Assembly (NCBI RefSeq): GCF_003443655.1
Contig: NZ_CP031941.1
Span: 1,111,501 to 1,175,500 of the forward strand
Direction: 5' to 3'
Length of the DNA stretch: 64,000 bases
Source: Nostoc sphaeroides
GTDB taxonomy: Bacteria; Cyanobacteriota; Cyanobacteriia; Cyanobacteriales; Nostocaceae
Part shown: one piece after another, positions 16,537-26,058 of the stretch
How positions within the stretch are numbered: the stretch's first letter is position 1
Layout of the letters: each line of letters begins with the position of its first letter
Notes under the pieces: generated by a model
The model's input: only the letters and a program-made list of their open reading frames with translations
Databases searched by the model: none
What the model was told of the DNA's origin: nothing
Translations under genes and position numbers: made by a program

Positions 16537-18744
16537 ATGCCTTCCCATCAAGACGAGCAAGACCTGATTAATTTTCAACAGTATTGGCTGACTCTAAAAA
16601 GACGTTGGTTACTGATAATAACCATTATGGGGTCGGTCTTTGGAGTCACAGGGTTGGTTACTTTTTATCAAGAACCAATTTATGAAGCCGAGTCCAAACT
16701 CCTTTTTAATAACCAAAGTAGTGCTTCCCTTACAGATGTAAGTCAGCAGCTGGGACAACTCAGCGGGCTGACAACTAACTCAAACCTTTTGGAAACCGAA
16801 GCCGAAATTATTCGCTCTCACCCCCTGACTCAAAAAATTATTGATGAGTTGCACATCAAGGATAATCTGGGACAACCATTAGAATTACGTGATTTTCTGC
16901 GTAACTTGAAAATCAAAAATATCAGAGGGACGAATATTTTACAACTTTATTATCGTAGTGCTAATCCTCAAGAAGCCACAGCTATTCTCAATAGATTGAT
17001 GAGTGCTTATCTGGAAAATAATATTCGGATTAACCGTTCTGAAGCCACAGCAACACGGGAATTTTTAAACAAGCAATTACCTCTAGTCCAGGCAAAACTC
17101 GCAGAGTCACAAGCAGCACTGCGTCGGTTTAAAGAAAAGCACGAGGTTGTTTCTCTAGAAGCAGAAGCTATAGAAGGAGTCAAAAGGCTGAATGAATTAT
17201 CCAGCCAGATGACCCAACTACACGCGCAGTTGGTTGATTTTAGGAGTCGTTCTGGTGCTTTGCAAAATCAATTGGCATTGAGCACACAGCAAGCTATGGC
17301 ATTGACCAGCTTAAGTCAATCCATAGCAGTACAACAAGTGCTATTGGAATATCATAAGGTTCAAGACCTGTTAGCTGTGGAGAGGTCACGATTGACTGAT
17401 GAACACCCAGTGATTACTAGTTTGTTAAATAAAGAACAAGCTCTTAGAAAGCAGCTAGAAGCAAGAGTGAGTCAAACTCTGAGTAGTTCACAGCCTATCC
17501 CAGAGCAAGATTTACAAATAGGAGAACTCAAGCAGACTCTAACTGCTAATTTGGTGCAACTGGAAGTACAACGGTTGGGATTGGAGAATCAAGTTGGTGT
17601 GTTGAGGAAGGATTTTGTACTTTATCAAGCACGGATTAGAAGCTTACCGAAACTGGAACAACTACAACTACAACTACAACTAGAGCTAGAGATTGCTCAA
17701 ACAACCTACGGACAAATGATGAAACGATTGCAAGAAACTCAAATACTGGAAAACCAGAACGTGGGTAATGCCAGGATTCTTTCCGAAGCTTTACTTCCGA
17801 AAAAACCAGTTTCTCCTATTATCCTCTTGAATTTGGCACTGGGGGGATTTTTAGGATTTTTCTTAGGTATTGGAGCAGCTTTATTGCTAGAAGCAGAAGA
17901 CAAGTCTGTGAAGACAGCAGAAGAAGCGCAACAGTTATTGGACTATCCTTTGTTGGGTACAATTCCACTTTTTGATCAAAAAACTAGACTGGCTCGTGGT
18001 GAGAGTATAACCGAATTACCGGTACTCAATAACCCTTATTCATCAGTCAATGCTGCCTTTGAAATGCTCCAGATTAAGCTGGGGTTCACTTTTTATGATA
18101 AGGAACTGAAGGTAGTTGTGGTTAGCAGTTCTGTGATGAATGAGGGTAAATCTTTTATCGCAGCTAATTTGGCGGTAGCAACTGCCCAAATGGGACGGCG
18201 AGTGCTATTGATTGATGCAGATATGCGCCGCCCCCATCAACATGAAATGTGGCAACAACCTAACTTGATGGGGTTAAGTAATGTTTTAGTGGGGCAGGCT
18301 ACCTTAGCAGAAGCTGCCAAGGAAGTGATGATAAACCTAGAATTGCTCACTTCTGGCACTATACCGCCTAACCCTGCTGCACTACTAGACTCACAATCGA
18401 TGAAAAGGTTACTCCAACAAGCTGCTCAAGATTATGACTGCATAATTATTGACACTTTGCCTTTAAGTATTATGCCTGATGCCTCGATAGTAGGCAAAAT
18501 GGCAGATGGAATGTTGTTAGTTGCACGTCCTGGTATAGTTACTTCTGCTGCGGCTAAGACTACAAAAGGATTGTTAGAACATTCTCGTGTGCCAGTGTTA
18601 GGACTGGTGGTGAATTGTGTGGCTACGGATAATAATGACTACGGTTACTATTACTTCGATAAAAATACTGGAGAGAGTAAGTCTGGCAAGAAGGATAGGA
18701 TTAAGTCTAACTTAAGTAAGATTACTGGGTTAAAACTGCTGTAG
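16537..18744 (+). CDS. Polysaccharide co-polymerase / BY-kinase (Wzc-like tyrosine autokinase)
   Basis: The 735-residue inner-membrane protein controls chain length and export. The N-terminal Wzz domain has a first helix at about 24-44. A long coiled coil spans roughly 170-410, with a second helix at about 425-450. The cytoplasmic kinase has Walker A (SSVMNEGKS, near 530), Walker A' (LLIDADMRRP, near 557) and Walker B (CIIIDTLPL, near 634). A tyrosine cluster (DYGYYYF) close to the C-terminus is the expected autophosphorylation site. It combines the transmembrane adaptor and kinase in one chain, as in proteobacterial Wzc and many cyanobacteria. Confidence 0.95.
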   Translation: MPSHQDEQDLINFQQYWLTLKRRWLLIITIMGSVFGVTGLVTFYQEPIYEAESKLLFNNQSSASLTDVSQQLGQLSGLTTNSNLLETEAEIIRSHPLTQKIIDELHIKDNLGQPLELRDFLRNLKIKNIRGTNILQLYYRSANPQEATAILNRLMSAYLENNIRINRSEATATREFLNKQLPLVQAKLAESQAALRRFKEKHEVVSLEAEAIEGVKRLNELSSQMTQLHAQLVDFRSRSGALQNQLALSTQQAMALTSLSQSIAVQQVLLEYHKVQDLLAVERSRLTDEHPVITSLLNKEQALRKQLEARVSQTLSSSQPIPEQDLQIGELKQTLTANLVQLEVQRLGLENQVGVLRKDFVLYQARIRSLPKLEQLQLQLQLELEIAQTTYGQMMKRLQETQILENQNVGNARILSEALLPKKPVSPIILLNLALGGFLGFFLGIGAALLLEAEDKSVKTAEEAQQLLDYPLLGTIPLFDQKTRLARGESITELPVLNNPYSSVNAAFEMLQIKLGFTFYDKELKVVVVSSSVMNEGKSFIAANLAVATAQMGRRVLLIDADMRRPHQHEMWQQPNLMGLSNVLVGQATLAEAAKEVMINLELLTSGTIPPNPAALLDSQSMKRLLQQAAQDYDCIIIDTLPLSIMPDASIVGKMADGMLLVARPGIVTSAAAKTTKGLLEHSRVPVLGLVVNCVATDNNDYGYYYFDKNTGESKSGKKDRIKSNLSKITGLKLL

Positions 18745-19193
18745 CTGGTTAATATCTTAGAAAAGCCCGTATTATCTCTGAGGTGTTAAAGATTTAGGTT
18801 GTGTAAAGTTATAGGCGAAACATAAAGCAATACGGTTCAGTTAAGAGAATATAGCAATCATATTTTATTTTTGAAAAAATCTAAGTATATCTAAGGTGTA
18901 TTTCAAAAATAAAATATGATATGGGATTTATTCTGATACTGATTAATTGGGCCTTGTGATAAAAAATTGCTTTTTTATTTCGTTAAGTTACTTTTAATCA
19001 GCATTAATAAGACTAAATATCTAACTAAAAACAACATCAATTTATCCAAACTGCATTTCATCATTATTTGGTGATATACATCTACCATCATCGGCTGATT
19101 TGCTAGTAACTGTCTATAGTATTCCGTTGTTGATTTAAGATGAGTTGGGGTGATTGATTGGTAATGATAATAAAGTAGTGACACAAAAAATAA
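18745..19193. other. AT-rich intergenic region with a 20-bp inverted repeat
   Basis: No gene is seen. Bases 18857-18876 and 18901-18920 are a perfect 20-bp inverted repeat (ATCATATTTTATTTTTGAAA). Just before it, CAATACGGTTCAGTTAAG (18832 on) matches one end of the MITE at 24617-24764, but the other end is absent, so this may be a decayed copy. Confidence 0.55.
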
Positions 19194-20654
19194 ATGTCTC
19201 TTAAAAAATCTGCCGTATCTGGTATTAAATGGTCTTTAGTTTCACAATTAGGAAGACAGATAATGCAGTTACTAACAACCGTTGTTCTAGCTAGGTTACT
19301 CTCACCTAATGATTTTGGTTTAGTTAGTATGGCAACCATTACTACTGGATTTATGACTTTATTCAGTGACTTAGGCACATCAGCAGCTATTATCCAACGC
19401 AAACAAGTTTCTGATTCCCTTGTAAGTACATTATTTTGGGTTAATGGAATCTTGGGAATATTAGCAAGCTTTATCCTTATAGTTTGCGCTCCTTTAGTGA
19501 CTTACTTTTATCAAGAGCCTAAAGTCACAGAAATTTTAAGAGTTCTGGCATTAACGTTTATAATTTCTGGTTTTAGTATTGCTCATAAAGCAATTTTAGA
19601 AAAAAATTTAGACTTTAACACTTTAGCTAAAATAGAAATTGCATCTGTTTTTTTAGGAGCTATATTAGGTATTATTTCCGCATTTACTGGCTTTGGTGTA
19701 TGGAGTTTAGTAATACAAACACTAACGGTTGCCGCTATTACATCAATACTTCTATGGAGTAAAAGTCAATGGAAACCTCAGTTTATTTTTTGCTTCGGCG
19801 ATTTAAAAGAAATTAGTAGCTTTACTTTAAATCTAACTGGCTTTAGTATTTTTAATTATTTTGTCCGAAACAGTGACTATATTTTGATTGGTCGATTTTT
19901 AAGTTCCCAAGATTTAGGCTATTATACTTTAGCATATCGTATTATGCTTTACCCTATCCAAGGTATTTCTGCCGTTGTTGGTAGGGTTATGTTTCCTGTT
20001 TTGTCTACAATTCAAGATGATAATGCTAAATTTAGGAGCATTTATTTAAAAGCGATTACAAAAATTAGCTTAATTACTTTTCCTTTAATGACTGGAGTAT
20101 TTGTATTATCTGAACCCTTAATACTTGCATTTTTTGGTTCGCAATGGCGACCAGTCATTATACTTATAATGATATTATCTCCTCTAGGGCTTATACAATC
20201 TGTAGCGATGACTGTAGGTTATATCTATAATATTAAAGATCGTACAGACTTGTTGTTTTATTGGGGCATAGCTACAGGATTTCCAGCTATTATTGCTTTT
20301 GGAATCGGTTTACACTGGGGGATTATTGGAGTTGCTACAGCCTATAATATCTATTATTTGTGTTTGGTAACTTATCCCTGTTTTGCTATTCCTTTTCGCC
20401 TCATTGAACTACCTATGGGCGATTTAGGTTTAGTGCTTTGGCGACCGTGGGTTACTAGTTTAATAATGTTGATAGTTCTTTCAGCACTAAAATTTATATT
20501 GCCTATCTCTCTAGCGAGTATTTGGATATTAGTAATTTTAGTTCCACTAGGAATTCTTAGCTACTTATTGGCAAGTTGGTGGATTAATCGGCAAGAATTA
20601 CTAGAATTTATAAATTTTATAACCCCTTGTAGCAAAGAACAATTAATTGATTAA
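19194..20654 (+). CDS. Wzx-type lipopolysaccharide/exopolysaccharide flippase
   Basis: The 486-residue MOP-superfamily membrane protein is built of about 12-14 hydrophobic helices. The N-terminal signature SGIKWSLVSQLGRQIMQLLT and a later LSSQDLGYYTLAYRI segment are typical of the lipopolysaccharide translocase (WzxC/RfbX-like) branch. It should flip the lipid-linked repeat unit across the membrane for Wzy polymerisation. It is in the same orientation as the rest of the cluster and is the only flippase seen. The AT-rich codon use matches the following glycosyltransferase genes more than the upstream wzc. Confidence 0.92.
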   Translation: MSLKKSAVSGIKWSLVSQLGRQIMQLLTTVVLARLLSPNDFGLVSMATITTGFMTLFSDLGTSAAIIQRKQVSDSLVSTLFWVNGILGILASFILIVCAPLVTYFYQEPKVTEILRVLALTFIISGFSIAHKAILEKNLDFNTLAKIEIASVFLGAILGIISAFTGFGVWSLVIQTLTVAAITSILLWSKSQWKPQFIFCFGDLKEISSFTLNLTGFSIFNYFVRNSDYILIGRFLSSQDLGYYTLAYRIMLYPIQGISAVVGRVMFPVLSTIQDDNAKFRSIYLKAITKISLITFPLMTGVFVLSEPLILAFFGSQWRPVIILIMILSPLGLIQSVAMTVGYIYNIKDRTDLLFYWGIATGFPAIIAFGIGLHWGIIGVATAYNIYYLCLVTYPCFAIPFRLIELPMGDLGLVLWRPWVTSLIMLIVLSALKFILPISLASIWILVILVPLGILSYLLASWWINRQELLEFINFITPCSKEQLID

Positions 20655-20783
20655 TTTCTTTACTGGGTTAAGTGAAACGAAAAATTAAGGTTTTAGCCAT
20701 GTATTTAGATGCCTCACTATGCTAACTAACTATAAAAGCATAAATACCCTTTGAAAACATACTCTTACATTAATATCAAAAAA

Positions 20784-21578
20784 ATGATTAATAAGTTGAT
20801 AATGAAGCTGAAACTTACGTTAATAGAAAAGGTGATTAATAATAAAGAAAGAGATTTTTTGTCCCCAAAAATCGGGATTGGCAATATAGATAATTTTGGA
20901 CATAGAAAAAGTATTTTTAAAGCTTTAGAAAAAACTATACCTGATTTTTCAGGAACTCTTTTAGATGTAGGTGCTGGTTATATGCCTTACAAATCTCTCT
21001 TATTAGAACCACCAAGTCTAGTTGAGAAATATATTGGTTTAGATTTCCAGGATAACCTGTATACTAAACCTGATCTAATTTGGGATGGAAAACGCATTCC
21101 TCTAGCAGATTCTTGTATGGATTGTGCTATCGCAACTGAAGTATTTGAACATTGCCCAGAACCAGAAATAGTAATTAAAGAAATTCTAAGAGTCTTGAAA
21201 CCTGGAGGTATTTTATTTTTTACAGTTCCTTTTTTATGGCCACTCCACACTGTTCCCTATGACGAATATCGTTACACACCATTTTCGTTAGAACGCCATC
21301 TTAGGAACGCTGGATTTGACAACATTCAACTGCAAGCTTTAGGTGGATGGGATGCATCTCTAGCCCAAATGATAGGATTGTGGGGACGAAGAAGATTCGG
21401 ATATTCAATCAATCATAAGGCACTTGGATTATTGATTTCATTAATAATTTCAGTAATAGTTTTACCGATTGTATGGATACTTTATAGATTTGATAAACCA
21501 CCAGAGGAATTCCGCGAATCTTCAATGATAACTGGGATATCTGGTACGGTTAGAAAACCATCTGCAATAACTGTGTAA
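20784..21578 (+). CDS. Class I SAM-dependent methyltransferase
   Basis: The Methyltransf_11-type enzyme has motif I LLDVGAGYMPYKSLL, an acidic end of strand 2 (YIGLDFQDN), DCAIATEVFEHCPEP (motif II/IV region) and ILRVLKPGGILFFTVPF (post-motif III). A C-terminal hydrophobic helix (LGLLISLIISVIVLPIVWIL) may anchor it to the membrane. In this setting it probably methylates a sugar of the polysaccharide. A TTG start at 20751 is also open; ATG 20784 (or 20802) is chosen, without a strong ribosome site for any. Confidence 0.88.
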   Translation: MINKLIMKLKLTLIEKVINNKERDFLSPKIGIGNIDNFGHRKSIFKALEKTIPDFSGTLLDVGAGYMPYKSLLLEPPSLVEKYIGLDFQDNLYTKPDLIWDGKRIPLADSCMDCAIATEVFEHCPEPEIVIKEILRVLKPGGILFFTVPFLWPLHTVPYDEYRYTPFSLERHLRNAGFDNIQLQALGGWDASLAQMIGLWGRRRFGYSINHKALGLLISLIISVIVLPIVWILYRFDKPPEEFRESSMITGISGTVRKPSAITV

Positions 21579-21611
21579 TTTCTGCTTTTCTGCTCTAGAG
21601 GTATAGATCAA

Positions 21612-21788
21612 ATGCTACATAAATTAAACAGAATAAAAACAAAATTATCATTCATTAGCCAATATACTACAAGTAGTTTTAAAGATAAAGATGAATGTCC
21701 AATGTGTGGGTATATTGGCGCATTATTTGACGTGAATCCTCCAACAGATTACAGAGTTGCAGAAATAAAATATTACATTGGATTATAG
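21612..21788 (+). pseudogene. Truncated methyltransferase N-terminus (58 codons)
   Basis: A short frame, too small for most ORF lists, reads MLHKLNRIKTKLSF and later DECPMCGYIGALFD. The Cys-x2-Cys-Gly element followed by a fold-start segment resembles the N-terminus of cyanobacterial methyltransferases that begin with a zinc-knuckle-like CPxCG before the SAM domain. It stops after YYIGL, before the second Cys pair. No SAM motif follows in any frame, so it is probably a gene remnant in the cluster. Confidence 0.5.
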
Positions 21789-21841
21789 GAAACGCTAGAA
21801 TATTCTATCTAATTAGGTTCCTTTATTTTGGTTTTTAAATT

Positions 21842-22966
21842 ATGTCTCTTGCTGTTATTGCACCACAGATTGGCGCTCTGTCTGAAACATTTATCCGACG
21901 ACATATGGAAGATTTGCTTCCAGGAAACACTGTTGTTGTAACATCTAGTAATAGACTTCCTTATAGTGGGCACTGGGACGTTGACTGCCCCAAATTAATT
22001 TTCAATCGCTTCAGTTTGATTGAAAGAGGATTTGGAAAAATTTCCAAGACGTTCTTCCCTGGATATCATACATTTTACTCCCCAGTAAAGCAGTTTTTGT
22101 GCAAGCAAAATGTCAATGTCATTCTTGGAGAATACTTAAATTATCCTATTTACTGGCTTCCTTTGGCTCAAAAGTTAGGAATTCCTTTTTTTGCTCATGC
22201 TCACGGAATGGATGTTTCGATTCTTCTGCGTCAAAAGAAATGGCAAATTGAATATTTGCGTTATAACCAAGCGGATGCAATTATCACAGTCAATCAAGTC
22301 CAGCGCCAGAGATTAATTGAGCTAGGTTTAAAGACTGAAAAAATTCATCTTATCCCTTATGGTGTCAAAGTTCCCTTTCAACCATTTGTTAGGAATAATC
22401 AACAAGAAATCATTCGCTGCATAGCAGTTGGACGAATGGTAGCGAAAAAAGCTCCTCTCTTGATGCTAGATGCTTTTCGTCAAGCAACAGAGGTTTATCC
22501 TGATTTACACCTTGATTATGTAGGAACTGGTCCTTTATTTAAATCTGTACAAAAATTTATTCAGGACTGGAATTTAGAGCAAAAAGTGACATTACATGGA
22601 GGCCAACCCAATCAAGTAATCCTACAACTAATGAAAGAGGCAGATATCTTCGTACAACATAGCATTATCGATCCTGAATCAGGAGATGAAGAAGGTCTAC
22701 CTGTAGCCATTTTAGAAGCAATGGCATACAGTTTGCCCGTTGTATCGACTTATCATGCAGGAATTCCCGAAGCTGTCAAACATGGCGAGACAGGATTATT
22801 AGTCGAAGAGGGTAACAGTAAAAAGATGGCTGAATATCTAATTACTCTAGCTCATGACGCTCACTTGCGCCTTCAAATGGGAAAAGCTGGTTGGCAAATA
22901 GCGCAACAGCATTTTTCATGGAAACTACAAGCTGAAAAACTTCGACACCTAATGGGAATTAAATAA
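21842..22966 (+). CDS. Glycosyltransferase family 4
   Basis: The 374-residue GT-B enzyme is of the WcaL/colanic-acid type. The N-terminus APQIGALSETFIRRHM is a typical acceptor-side motif. The donor side has AVGRMVAKKAPLLMLDAF and VEEGNSKKMAEYL. The E-x7-E motif lies in DEEGLPVAILEAMAYSLPVV, followed by GIPEAV and GETGLLV. It should add a sugar to the growing lipid-linked unit on the cytoplasmic side. The stop TAA overlaps ATG of a small frame (TAATG) at 22966. Confidence 0.92.
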   Translation: MSLAVIAPQIGALSETFIRRHMEDLLPGNTVVVTSSNRLPYSGHWDVDCPKLIFNRFSLIERGFGKISKTFFPGYHTFYSPVKQFLCKQNVNVILGEYLNYPIYWLPLAQKLGIPFFAHAHGMDVSILLRQKKWQIEYLRYNQADAIITVNQVQRQRLIELGLKTEKIHLIPYGVKVPFQPFVRNNQQEIIRCIAVGRMVAKKAPLLMLDAFRQATEVYPDLHLDYVGTGPLFKSVQKFIQDWNLEQKVTLHGGQPNQVILQLMKEADIFVQHSIIDPESGDEEGLPVAILEAMAYSLPVVSTYHAGIPEAVKHGETGLLVEEGNSKKMAEYLITLAHDAHLRLQMGKAGWQIAQQHFSWKLQAEKLRHLMGIK

Positions 22967-23136
22967 TGGGAATACTAAGTCAAAAGCAAACAGTAGTCAA
23001 AAACAATATTTGCAATTTCGATTTATACGGTAGCGTCTGTCAAGCAAAACCTCCAAAACTTTTGGTTGTCGCAGATAGATCACGTAGTGCCCGCTCTAGT
23101 AAAGTAGAAAAGTGTATAAACCATGAGAGACTGTAA
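22966..23136 (+). CDS. Small ORF bridging two glycosyltransferase genes
   Basis: A 56-codon frame starts inside TAATG of the upstream stop and ends 14 bases into the next gene. The product (MGILSQKQTVVKNN..., ending KVEKCINHERL) matches no family I know. It could be a translational bridge, a gene remnant (KLLVVADRS resembles the beginning of a fold), or chance. Low confidence. Confidence 0.25.
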   Translation: MGILSQKQTVVKNNICNFDLYGSVCQAKPPKLLVVADRSRSARSSKVEKCINHERL

Positions 23137-24310
23137 AATACAACCAACAATTGTTGTTGCTGCTTATAATCGACCTTTATCTTTGAATAGATTGTTAGAT
23201 TCCTTATCTAAGGCATCTTTTAAGGGTTACTCAAATATTAAGCTCATAATCAGTATTGATTATGGAGGTTCTTCTCATGTTGCAAAAATCGCGCAAGAAT
23301 TTATTTGGGAATATGGTGAGAAAGAAGTAGTTTTGCAATCTATAAATTTAGGTTTAAAGAAACATATAATTTATTGTGGGAGTATTTCACAGCAGTGCGA
23401 AGCTGTAATAGTTCTAGAAGATGATTTGTTTGTTTCACCTGAATTCTATAACTATTCCTGTCAAGCATTATCTTTCTACAAAGATGATAATCGTATAGGC
23501 GGAATATCACTTTATTCGTATTTATATAACGAGTATGCTCAACAAAGGTTTATTCCGATTAACGATGAATTTGATAATTATTTTATTCAAAGTGCAACAT
23601 CTTGGGGACAGATGTGGACAAAACGTCAGTGGAAAGATTTTTTAGAATGGTTTGCAAATGAAGAATGTGAAAGTAAGCAATTGATATCAGCTAACAATCT
23701 TTTAATTCCTGATCAAGTACTATGTTGGCCGGAAAAATCATGGAAGAAATACTTTATTAAATATATGGTTGATAAGGACAAGTTTTTTGTAGTACCTCGA
23801 AAGTCTCTAACAACTAATTTTTCTGATGCAGGAGAAAATTATGCCTACTCAACTTTTAGACTTCAGGTACCCTTGCAAGTGCTGCCTCAGCAGTATAAAT
23901 TTTCTCTATTGAGCGAGTCTACAGTTATCTACGACAGTTACTTTGAACTCACATCTGACTGTATAAAAGGGCTGAACAGTAACCTTGCTGGCATCAATTT
24001 TACAACAGACCTATATGGGACTAAAAACCTCGATAAGATATCCACTGAATATTTGCTAACAATACGTGACACCAGAAAAGCATCGTTATCTTATGGCTTC
24101 AGCTTAGTTCCACCTGAGCTTAATATTATTTTTGAGCAGCCTGGTTCATTCTATACTTTATGTAAAGTGGGTGATTGTCTCAAGGAAATAGAATTTAAAA
24201 AAGTAAAACAATATGCCGCAACTACTTCGGATATAGGTACTAAAAAGCTAATTAGTTTAATTGTATATAATACAGCAAGGAGATTTCTAGATTTATTAAA
24301 GACTAACTAG
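23123..24310 (+). CDS. Glycosyltransferase family 2-like protein
   Basis: The 395-residue protein has a GT-A start (TIVVAAYNRPLSLNRLLDSL). The acidic metal-binding segment VIVLEDDLFVSPEF corresponds to the DxD region of family 2 enzymes. A well-formed aromatic segment SATSWGQMWTKRQW follows, common to hypothetical sugar transferases of this type. The C-terminal 120 residues are not recognised. It is part of the polysaccharide cluster; donor and linkage are unknown. Confidence 0.85.
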   Translation: MRDCKIQPTIVVAAYNRPLSLNRLLDSLSKASFKGYSNIKLIISIDYGGSSHVAKIAQEFIWEYGEKEVVLQSINLGLKKHIIYCGSISQQCEAVIVLEDDLFVSPEFYNYSCQALSFYKDDNRIGGISLYSYLYNEYAQQRFIPINDEFDNYFIQSATSWGQMWTKRQWKDFLEWFANEECESKQLISANNLLIPDQVLCWPEKSWKKYFIKYMVDKDKFFVVPRKSLTTNFSDAGENYAYSTFRLQVPLQVLPQQYKFSLLSESTVIYDSYFELTSDCIKGLNSNLAGINFTTDLYGTKNLDKISTEYLLTIRDTRKASLSYGFSLVPPELNIIFEQPGSFYTLCKVGDCLKEIEFKKVKQYAATTSDIGTKKLISLIVYNTARRFLDLLKTN

Positions 24311-24799
24311 ATTCATCTAGTGATTTTACCATTGTAACTTCAATTCAAAAAGCTCTTGGACAAATGAAAGGTTTTTTAAGTCTTTAGGCTTTGGTAGACC
24401 CGTAATTTCTTTCGATTCAACAATATTAAAAATATATCCCCTGTTGAAATTACAATTTTTAATGAATTACACGAAACTATTAAGCAGTTGTTACTCTAGT
24501 CAAGAGTACGAACTTTATCAACAAAGTTGTGGTGACTACTCACAAATACAAAATTATTAAAATATTATTTTTTCCGATTTGGAGCAACTTTTTTCGCTAA
24601 AAAATAATTTAAAATTCAATACAGTTCAGTTAAGCCTAAAACTTAACTTCTACGTAGGTTGGGTTGAACGAAGTGAAACCCAATAAATTCTGATAAATGT
24701 TGGGTTTCGTTCCTCAACCCAACCTACGCAGTTTAAGGTTTTTGGCTCTAACTGAACCGTATTGATTTAAAATTTTAAAGGTTACAGCAAAAATAAACT
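24311..24799. other. AT-rich intergenic region containing one complete MITE
   Basis: No gene is supported. The notable part is the 148-bp element at 24617-24764. Bases 24311-24616 show only AT-rich sequence without a readable frame of family character. Confidence 0.55.
24617..24764. repeat. MITE with CAATAC ends and a perfect 10-bp target duplication
   Basis: The inverted ends CAATACAGTTCAGTTA / TAACTGAACCGTATTG enclose an inner hairpin (CGTAGGTTGGGTTG with CAACCCAACCTACG). The element is flanked by ATTTAAAATT on both sides (24607-24616 and 24765-24774). The 10-bp duplication marks a transposition event. The 53733-53850 element also starts CAATAC and has a 10-bp duplication. Confidence 0.88.
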
Positions 24800-25992
24800 A
24801 TGCAAAAAGTATTTTTATATTTGAATTTGGCTCTGATGTTTTTTCCTGCATTTTCTTTGTCTTATATATTTATTGGGATATACTTTCAATCTAGAATTTT
24901 AGGGCTACCATTATTGGCATTTTATATAATTAACAAAGATATAGAAATTAGAAAAAGTCTTATTTTTCTAATTTTCCCATTTTTGATATCTATAATAGTA
25001 CCAATTTTAGGATTAGTTTCTGATAGAAATTTTAGTTTAATTGATATTGGATATATATTAAGCTTTTTATATTTAATCCTTTTTGCTCAGTCAATGTATA
25101 AAAATATTAAATTATTTATTAATTTTATAAAAATTTTTACTGTTGCAAACTTAGTCTATGGAATTATTCAAACATTTTTGGCGAATATTGGGTTAAATAG
25201 GCTGACAATGATACATAGTAATTTACCTAGCCAATCCATTAGTGAATATTCAATTCCCCCTTCTATCTTGCCTTATACATATAGATTTAGTGGTCTTTTT
25301 AACGAATCTTCTCCTCTGATATTTTATTTATGCTCTTCTTATGTATTTCTTTCGCAGATTAACAGTAATAAAAAATCAATATTTATAAATGTAATTCAAA
25401 TTATTACTATAATTGCAATAGCTATATCAGGATCTAAGTTTTCTTATGCATTTTTTATCGTTGTTGCTGTCAATAAACTAATTTCGCTTTTGAAATTATC
25501 ACAAAATATAAATAATGCTATTAAAATATTTCTAGTTGCTTTAACAGCTTATTTTTTATAGCTTTTTATAATGATGCAATTATTTACCTTGGTCAAAACC
25601 TTCCTGCATTTGCAGAGAGAAGTACAAATATTCAAAATAGTATAAGTTCAATTTTTGAGTTTGATGTATTTGGACAAGGATTTCTCCCTAGCTCAACAGG
25701 AGAAGCTGAAGGATTAGATGCAATTACGATACTTGTTAGAGGTTATGGATTGTTTTCTGGAATTATTGTGTTGACTTGTTTCTTATTAAACATTATGTTT
25801 GCAAATTTAAAAGATAAAGATATTTTTATCTCTATATATATTTTAGGATTATTATCTAATGGTTCATTTATGATCGTTCAATATACTATATTTTTTACAA
25901 TGATTTATATTATTGATAATCAGAATCGTTGTGATATGGTAAGTCATAAAATTTATGATTATGAGCAAATTAAATTAAACAAAATTAATTAA
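24800..25992 (+). pseudogene. O-antigen polymerase (Wzy-like), frameshifted
   Basis: Two frames together code for a polytopic membrane protein of about 397 residues. The first (24800-25561) has eight or so hydrophobic helices. The second resumes in the -1 frame from about 25558 (FYNDAIIYLGQNLPAF, then GYGLFSGIIVLTCF) and stops at 25992. The shift occurs at a run of six T (25552-25557), where the zero frame reads TAT TTT TTA TAG. It is either a one-base deletion, a sequencing error, or recoding at a T TTT TTA slippery heptamer. The product would polymerise the repeat units. Placement among flippase and glycosyltransferase genes supports the call. Confidence 0.75.
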
Positions 25993-26058
25993 AATCGTCA
26001 AGCCTTAATCACTTTTAATTTATAAGTATTAATTGTAAATATTTAGGAGTAGCCTTCA

